A program made the position numbers and the translations under genes. Below the pieces are notes generated by a model, which did not search any database, was not told where the DNA came from, and was given only the letters and a program-made list of their open reading frames with translations. Positions 59,292 through 64,000 of a DNA stretch of 64,000 nt are shown one piece after another (positions within the stretch are counted from its first letter, which is position 1; every line of letters starts with the position of its first letter). The stretch comes from Novosphingobium aquimarinum (GTDB taxonomy: Bacteria; Pseudomonadota; Alphaproteobacteria; Sphingomonadales; Sphingomonadaceae): NCBI RefSeq assembly GCF_009746585.1, contig NZ_WRPO01000002.1, positions 62,001 to 126,000 of the forward strand, written 5' to 3'.

Positions 59292-60434
59292 ATGAAATTT
59301 TCGATCATTTACGAAGCTCAGATGGCCGACCCTTCGCCGGAATCCGAGGTTCGTTGCTTCAACGAAATCGTCGAACAGGTCATGTTCGCTGAAGAGCAAG
59401 GGTTCGACAACGTCTGGTGCGTGGAACACACCGCACTCACGCAATATGCGCATATGTCCGCGCCCGAGACCATGCTGGCTTATCTCGCCGGCAAGACGAC
59501 GCGCATCGGCATCGGTCACGGTGTCACCTGCCTGCCGCCGGCGATGAACCATCCCGTGAAGGTAGCCGAGCGCGTGGCGACGCTGGACATCCTTTCAGGC
59601 GGACGCGTTCATTTCGGTATGGGCAAGGGCGGTACCCAGCAGGAGGCCGGCACCTTCGGCTACGATCTGACGCAGCTGCAGCCGATGATCGACGAGTCCA
59701 TGTACCTGATCCCCAAGATCATGACGCAGGACGAGATCGAGCATGACGGCGAATACATCAAGATCCCACGTCGCCCGATCCATCCCAAGCCGCTGCAAAA
59801 TCCGCATCCGCCGCTCTATTACGCCTGCACCCGCGAGGCGACGCTCGAGCTGGCCGGTCGGCGCGGCATTGGCGCACTGGTCCTCGGCTTTTCCGGCCCG
59901 GAAGAAATCGCGCGCAAGAATGCCGTCTACCGGGAGAATTTCCGCAACCGGAAGGTGGAAGACCAGGTCGGCATCGTTCCCACCGAGCACTTGGCGGCAT
60001 TCTGCGCCGCTTGCGTGCTTGACGACCGCGACGAAGCGCGCCGCATCGGCCTGAAGGGTCAGCGCTTTTTCGCCGAGGCGATCGCTCACTGGTACCAGGG
60101 TGGCCCCAAGCCGACCGTGCACATCGAATCCGACGAAGAGAACGCCAAGGCGCTCGAAGAGGCGCGCGAGCAGGTCGTCGCCTACATCTCGGAAGAAAAG
60201 ATCGCGGACGGCGACGCGATGACCAGCAATTACACGGTTGCGCAAGACGCCTACGGCAATGCTGACGATTGCATCCGCTACGTGTCTCGTCTGCAGGAAG
60301 CCGGTGCCGACGAAGTGCTGTTTCTCTTCCAGATGGGCACGGTTCCGCACTGGGCGATCATGGAAACGATCAAGAACATTGGCGAAAAGGTCATTCCGCA
60401 CTTTCGCGAAGAGCAGGTGCTGGCGGCTGAATGA
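59292..60434 (+). CDS. LLM-class flavin-dependent oxidoreductase (luciferase-like)
   Basis: A 380-residue bacterial luciferase-fold monooxygenase: FSIIYEAQMADPSPESE, GFDNVWCVEHTALTQYAHMS, IGHGVTCLPPAMNHPVKVAERVATLD (in parts) and FGMGKGGTQQEAG. The His in VEHTAL and the phosphate-binding GKGG are typical. Members use FMNH2 or F420; some act as type II Baeyer-Villiger monooxygenases. A role in oxygen insertion into a steroid ketone is inference. It overlaps the next SDR gene (ATGA). A flavin reductase to feed it might be HsaB or another protein. Confidence 0.85.
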   Translation: MKFSIIYEAQMADPSPESEVRCFNEIVEQVMFAEEQGFDNVWCVEHTALTQYAHMSAPETMLAYLAGKTTRIGIGHGVTCLPPAMNHPVKVAERVATLDILSGGRVHFGMGKGGTQQEAGTFGYDLTQLQPMIDESMYLIPKIMTQDEIEHDGEYIKIPRRPIHPKPLQNPHPPLYYACTREATLELAGRRGIGALVLGFSGPEEIARKNAVYRENFRNRKVEDQVGIVPTEHLAAFCAACVLDDRDEARRIGLKGQRFFAEAIAHWYQGGPKPTVHIESDEENAKALEEAREQVVAYISEEKIADGDAMTSNYTVAQDAYGNADDCIRYVSRLQEAGADEVLFLFQMGTVPHWAIMETIKNIGEKVIPHFREEQVLAAE

Positions 60435-61201
60435 CCGGCCTGCAGTTTGAGGGCAAGACTGTCCTCGTCACGGGTGGCGGCTCCGGCATCGGCCGGGCCG
60501 CTTGCCAGCGGCTCGGGCAGGAAGGCGCCAATGTCGCGGTCGCAGACCTCGACAAGAAGCGCGCGGAGGAGACGGTCTCGCTGATCGAAAGCGTAGGCGG
60601 GGAAGCCATCGCCATCGCTGCCGATGTATCCAGCGAAGCCGACACGGTGGCGATGTTCGATGCCGCGAAGCAGGCGTTTGGCGGGATCGATCACGCGTTC
60701 CTCAATGCCGGCATGCTGCAACCTTATGTGCCATTCGAGGAGGTTTCGCTCGAGATCTTCGATCGCGTTCTGGCGGTAAACCTCAGAAGCGTCTTCCTGG
60801 GATTGCAGCAGGCGCGAACTCGGCTGCGGCCTGAAGGAGCTTGTGTCGTGACGGCTTCGGCAGCAGCTTTACTGGGCTTTTCGGAAGCGGCGGCCTACGC
60901 CACGTCGAAGCACGGCGTGCTGGGGCTGGTGCGGTCTGCGGCAAGGGCTTTCGCCGATCGCGGGCTGAGGGTGAACGCGATATGCCCCGGCAACGTGCTG
61001 ACGCCCATGAACGGCGTGCCCCAGGACAATGCCATTACAGACGTGCTCGACGATCCGGATTATCGCGGCGGGCTTTCCGCTCAGCACATCGCGGAAGTAG
61101 CCTTGTTCCTGCTTTCGCGGCGCTCTGCCGGCATCAATGGGCATGCGCAGGTCGTGGATGCCGGTTATGCGGCCGCCTTTCCTCCCTTCGATGCGGAGTA
61201 A
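60431..61201 (+). CDS. Short-chain dehydrogenase/reductase
   Basis: A 256-residue classical SDR: VLVTGGGSGIGRAACQRLGQ, VADLDKKRAEETVSLIE, FLNAGMLQPYVPFEEV, active site YATSK, and VNAICPGNVLTPM. It is co-translated with the luciferase-like oxidoreductase via an ATGA overlap, so it probably supplies the ketone used by that enzyme or acts on its product. Its stop abuts that of the convergent LuxR gene with no gap. Confidence 0.85.
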   Translation: MTGLQFEGKTVLVTGGGSGIGRAACQRLGQEGANVAVADLDKKRAEETVSLIESVGGEAIAIAADVSSEADTVAMFDAAKQAFGGIDHAFLNAGMLQPYVPFEEVSLEIFDRVLAVNLRSVFLGLQQARTRLRPEGACVVTASAAALLGFSEAAAYATSKHGVLGLVRSAARAFADRGLRVNAICPGNVLTPMNGVPQDNAITDVLDDPDYRGGLSAQHIAEVALFLLSRRSAGINGHAQVVDAGYAAAFPPFDAE

Positions 61202-62320
61202 CTAGCTCACGGAGTGAACGAGCCCGGGCAAGCTATGGTGGACCAGCTGAATGAGCTGGCTTTGCCGCTTGACCCCGGTCTTCCCGAAGATCGATCGCAA
61301 GTGCGCGCGGACCGTGTTAGGCGATATGCCGAGCCGGTCCGCCACTTCGGCAAGGCTCAGACCATCGGCGAGACGCGCAGCGACTTCGGCTTCGCCAGGC
61401 GTCAGACCAAGCAGATCGCGCAAGGCTTCGGCGGCGATCGGCGGGGTATCGGTCGGATCGGTGAGAAACAGCACTGCCGCCGGACCGACGCCCGCCGCCA
61501 CGTGGTCCGGACCGGGTGCGCGCGAGATTACCAGGAGCAAGTCCCCTGCGCCTGATGGCCGATCGATGCGCAGCGTGAGAGGCTCGGTGTTCTGCGTATC
61601 GGCCAGGCGGGCGCGTAATTGCCGCCCGAGGTCGGCATTTTCGAACATCACGGTGTCATTGCGCAGCGATATGCCGTCCGACTTCGCCAGAATGGCGGAT
61701 GCTTGACTGTTGAGGCGCATCGCCTTGCCCTCGCGATTGAGGATAACGACGCCGATCGCCATCTGCGCGACCGCTCCCGCATAGATCTGCTGCTCCGTCT
61801 CCACCGACGAGAGACGTTCGAACAGTTGCAAGGCGATCCGCACATGCGGAACAAGCTGCTGCAGCCGTTCGATGTCTTCGCGCGCGAAGGGCGGTTCATG
61901 CACGGCGCGGGTCAGCCGCAATCGCAACTGCAGGCGATCGGGCAGATCGATATCGACGCCGAGCACTTCAAGGCTCGACATGAAATCGCGGAAAGCCGGA
62001 TTGCGCTGGAGCGCCTCTTCGGAAACGAATTCGCGAAAACTGGCGACCTGCCCTTCCGGAAGACCCGTGAATGGGTCGATCGTGAACAGCCGACTGGCAT
62101 AATCGGCTCCCACGCTCGGGTCCGCGCCCGGCGTGAGGATCATGCCGGGCTGCTCAGCCGTGCGCGGGGTTAGGATTAAGGTGGCATAGCTGGCTTGCGC
62201 TTCGTGCCGAAGCCGGTCAAGAAACGCAGACCACGGTTCTTTATCCAGCAGGCTGGAGAAAAGCGCAGCCAACACGCCTGACGTGTCCGCATATTCGGCC
62301 TGGGGGTTCAACTCCGGCAT
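61202..62320 (-). CDS. LuxR-family transcriptional regulator
   Basis: A 372-residue regulator. The C-terminal LuxR helix-turn-helix is LTPGEAEVAARLADGLSLAEV, ADRLGISPNTVRAHLRSIFG and VKRQSQLIQLV. Residues 180-240 look like a PAS-type sensor (GVVILNREGKAMRLNSQASAIL); the N-terminal part is unassigned. There is no receiver domain, so it is not a two-component regulator. Its ATG is only 17 bases from the ATG of the divergent hydrolase gene, so the two promoters must overlap the coding ends. It may regulate both flanking operons. Confidence 0.88.
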   Translation of the reverse strand: MPELNPQAEYADTSGVLAALFSSLLDKEPWSAFLDRLRHEAQASYATLILTPRTAEQPGMILTPGADPSVGADYASRLFTIDPFTGLPEGQVASFREFVSEEALQRNPAFRDFMSSLEVLGVDIDLPDRLQLRLRLTRAVHEPPFAREDIERLQQLVPHVRIALQLFERLSSVETEQQIYAGAVAQMAIGVVILNREGKAMRLNSQASAILAKSDGISLRNDTVMFENADLGRQLRARLADTQNTEPLTLRIDRPSGAGDLLLVISRAPGPDHVAAGVGPAAVLFLTDPTDTPPIAAEALRDLLGLTPGEAEVAARLADGLSLAEVADRLGISPNTVRAHLRSIFGKTGVKRQSQLIQLVHHSLPGLVHSVS

Positions 62321-62337
62321 GGTAGAGGAGTCTTATA

Positions 62338-63249
62338 ATGATCGATCCCCATTTGCAGCAAATCTTGGTGGCGATGGCGGAGAGCGGGGTTCAGCTGCCG
62401 GAGCCGATGACGGCCCCGGCCCTGCGTGCGGTCATGGACGTGCCCATGCCGGCGCCGCCAGTCGAAGTCGCCGCCGTACGCGAGGTCGAGGTTGCAGGAG
62501 CCGCAGGTCCGATCGCGGCACGGCTGTATCATCCGGCGCCTGGCGAAGTGCGGCCGCTGGCGCTGCTGATGCACGGGGGCGGCTGGGTGTTGGGAACGCT
62601 CGACACGCATGATGGCCTTGCTCGTATCCTGGCGCGCGAATCGGGATGCGCGGTCCTCTCCATCGCTTATCGGTTGGCGCCGGAACATCCCTTCCCGGCG
62701 CCCTTGGACGATTGCCTCGCGGTGATCGCCGAATTGCCCTCGCGCGCGGCGGAGTTCGGAGTTCGCGCCAACGGCTATGCCGTGGTGGGGGACAGCGCGG
62801 GCGGCAATCTCGCCGCCGCGGTCGCGCTTGCGCTGCGCGGGAAGGACAACGCGCCAGCCCGCCAGATCCTTTTTTATCCGGTGATGGATGCCGATTTTGA
62901 AACCCCGTCGTACCGGGCCACGCCGGATGACGCGTTCCTCACATCTGGCATGATGCGCTTTTTCTGGGACGCCTACATCGGCGCTTCCGAACCCAACGAG
63001 CTGGCGGCGCCGCTGCGCGCCAAGGATCTGAGCGGTCTGGCGCCCGCGACGATTATCATCGCCGCCAACGATCCGCTGCACGATGAAGGGCTGGCCTACG
63101 CGCAGAGACTGCGCGCGGCGGATGTGCCGACGGATCTGCACGATTTCGGCGGCGCCATCCACGGCTTCGCCAGTTTCTTCGGCATGGCGCCGATCGCCGA
63201 TCAGGCAATCGCGCTGGCGGCGGCATCGTTACAAACCTTGCGCGCCTAG
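62338..63249 (+). CDS. Alpha/beta hydrolase, hormone-sensitive-lipase type
   Basis: A 303-residue esterase of the HSL family (family IV). LMHGGGWVLG is the oxyanion-hole motif, VVGDSAGGNLAAAV holds the serine, IIIAANDPLHDEG the aspartate and GAIHGFASFFGM the histidine. Such enzymes cleave esters or lactones, and could open a lactone from Baeyer-Villiger oxidation by the nearby flavin oxidoreductase; this is inference. AGGAG stands ten bases ahead of the ATG. It is followed by an SDR 42 bases on. Confidence 0.88.
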   Translation: MIDPHLQQILVAMAESGVQLPEPMTAPALRAVMDVPMPAPPVEVAAVREVEVAGAAGPIAARLYHPAPGEVRPLALLMHGGGWVLGTLDTHDGLARILARESGCAVLSIAYRLAPEHPFPAPLDDCLAVIAELPSRAAEFGVRANGYAVVGDSAGGNLAAAVALALRGKDNAPARQILFYPVMDADFETPSYRATPDDAFLTSGMMRFFWDAYIGASEPNELAAPLRAKDLSGLAPATIIIAANDPLHDEGLAYAQRLRAADVPTDLHDFGGAIHGFASFFGMAPIADQAIALAAASLQTLRA

Positions 63250-63291
63250 GCGCGAACCACCTTCCCACGAACACGAAACCGAGGAGAGACG

Positions 63292-64000
63292 ATGTTTGAT
63301 TTTGCAGGAAAGACCGTGCTGGTCACGGGCGGCGGCGCGGGCATTGGCCGCGCGACCGTCGAAGCCTTCGCAAAAGCAGGTGCCCGGGTGGCGATCATCG
63401 AGATCGATCCGGAGCGGGCCGCCGACGCGGAAGCGGCACTGGGTGACGACGCGCTCGTCATCACCGGCGACGTGACGCAGTCCGAGGTTGCGCGCGATGC
63501 CGCCAAGACGATCGAGGATCGCTTTGGCGGGCTTGACGTGCTGGTCAACAACGTCGGAGATTTCCTCAATCTGGCCGCTCCGTTCGAGCAGCTGTCCGAA
63601 GCCGACATCCATCGCCTCTACATGACGAACCTGGGCCACGTTTTCGGCGTCACGCATGCGATGCTCCCGCTGTTGCGCAACAACGCGCCGGGCAGCAGCA
63701 TCGTTTCGGTTTCCTCGGTCGAAGGCTTTCGCGGCATTCCCAATTGCGCCGTCTATGCGGCGTGCAAGGCGGGCATCACGGGCTTCACGCAAAGCCTGGC
63801 GCTCGAACTCGGACCGGTGGGCATCCGCGTCAACCTGATCGCACCCGAAACCACCGATACCCCGCAAGTGCCCGTCTCGATGATGGTGCCGGAAGAGAAC
63901 CGCAAGCATGTCTCCACGTGGCTGCCGCTCGGGCGTTTCGGCCAGCCCAAGGACATGGCCAGCGGCATTCTGTTCCTGGCGAGCGAGCACGCCGCGTGGA
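63292..64000 (+). CDS. Short-chain dehydrogenase/reductase (3' end cut off by window)
   Basis: An SDR open to the window end (236 residues). VLVTGGGAGIGRATVEAFAK is the nucleotide loop, VLVNNVGDFLNLA follows, the active site is YAACK and the protein is cut within the SDR C-terminal region (GILFLASEHAAW), so only about 15-25 residues are missing. GGAGAG precedes the ATG. It follows the HSL-type hydrolase and likely shares its pathway. Substrate unknown. Confidence 0.88.
   Translation, partial: MFDFAGKTVLVTGGGAGIGRATVEAFAKAGARVAIIEIDPERAADAEAALGDDALVITGDVTQSEVARDAAKTIEDRFGGLDVLVNNVGDFLNLAAPFEQLSEADIHRLYMTNLGHVFGVTHAMLPLLRNNAPGSSIVSVSSVEGFRGIPNCAVYAACKAGITGFTQSLALELGPVGIRVNLIAPETTDTPQVPVSMMVPEENRKHVSTWLPLGRFGQPKDMASGILFLASEHAAW

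Noticed and set aside
1-64000. Insertion sequences, phage genes, tRNA genes or CRISPR arrays
   Set aside because: No transposase-like frame, tRNA cloverleaf or regularly spaced repeat was seen; all intergenic gaps are short.

Overview
The window looks like chromosomal DNA from a GC-rich alphaproteobacterium, most likely a sphingomonad (Novosphingobium/Sphingobium type). It is almost wholly devoted to aerobic steroid degradation. The placement rests on GC-rich codon use, the style of the gene set and the mix of catabolic families; there is no rRNA or other marker to fix the genus. I saw no tRNA, rRNA, CRISPR array, insertion sequence or phage gene. No gene-free stretch exceeds 300 bases (the longest is 283).

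Layout. (1) 1-13374, minus strand: a truncated AraC regulator; a module of GMC oxidoreductase, two-subunit acyl-CoA dehydrogenase, amidohydrolase-like protein and acyl-CoA ligase; an NTF2-like protein; then the steroid A/B-ring meta-cleavage genes hsaF, hsaG, hsaE, hsaB, hsaD, hsaA. (2) 13616-32113, plus strand: about 20 tightly packed genes starting with hsaC. They form a near-complete counterpart of the mycobacterial KstR2 regulon for the last two steroid rings (ipdA, ipdB, ipdC, echA20, fadE31, a partner FadE, fadA6, an Rv3548c-like SDR, ipdF, fadE30, fadD3), plus a ketosteroid delta-5-isomerase, a MaoC hydratase, a second thiolase and an epoxide-hydrolase-like protein. (3) 32165-40152: a bank of short-chain dehydrogenases, including relatives of 3alpha/20beta- and 3alpha-hydroxysteroid dehydrogenases, with a DUF1214 protein and an AraC regulator. 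(4) 40178-44876, minus: a five-gene operon for a split coenzyme-B12 acyl-CoA mutase (large subunit, B12 subunit, MeaB-type GTPase) with an SDR and an EthD-like protein, facing an AraC regulator. (5) 45929-51236: a KshA-like Rieske oxygenase with two SDRs, a LysR regulator, a zinc alcohol dehydrogenase and a SnoaL-like protein. (6) 51364-64000: EthD-like proteins, a BaiCD/BaiH-like flavin enzyme, SDR and SnoaL-like proteins, a TIM-barrel epimerase-like protein, SRPBCC protein, aldo/keto reductase, luciferase-type flavin oxidoreductase, LuxR regulator, HSL-type hydrolase and a final SDR cut by the window end.

How it works together. HSDs, isomerase and the Rieske enzyme would prepare the nucleus. 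HsaAB and HsaC hydroxylate and open ring A, and HsaD releases the C/D-ring acid (HIP) and a C6 dienoate. HsaE, HsaG and HsaF turn the dienoate into pyruvate and propionyl-CoA. FadD3, the FadEs, IpdF, IpdC, EchA20, IpdAB and FadA6 dismantle HIP. KstD and the KshB reductase are not in this window.

The most unusual item is the B12 mutase operon. By-eye alignment places Val, Val and Gln where methylmalonyl-CoA mutase has Tyr89, Arg207 and the near-universal His244, so its substrate is probably none of the known ones. Other points: a TACGCA motif enriched in five divergent promoter regions, two paralogous SDRs lacking the catalytic tyrosine, an EthD-SnoaL fusion, and two genes that appear to start with CTG.
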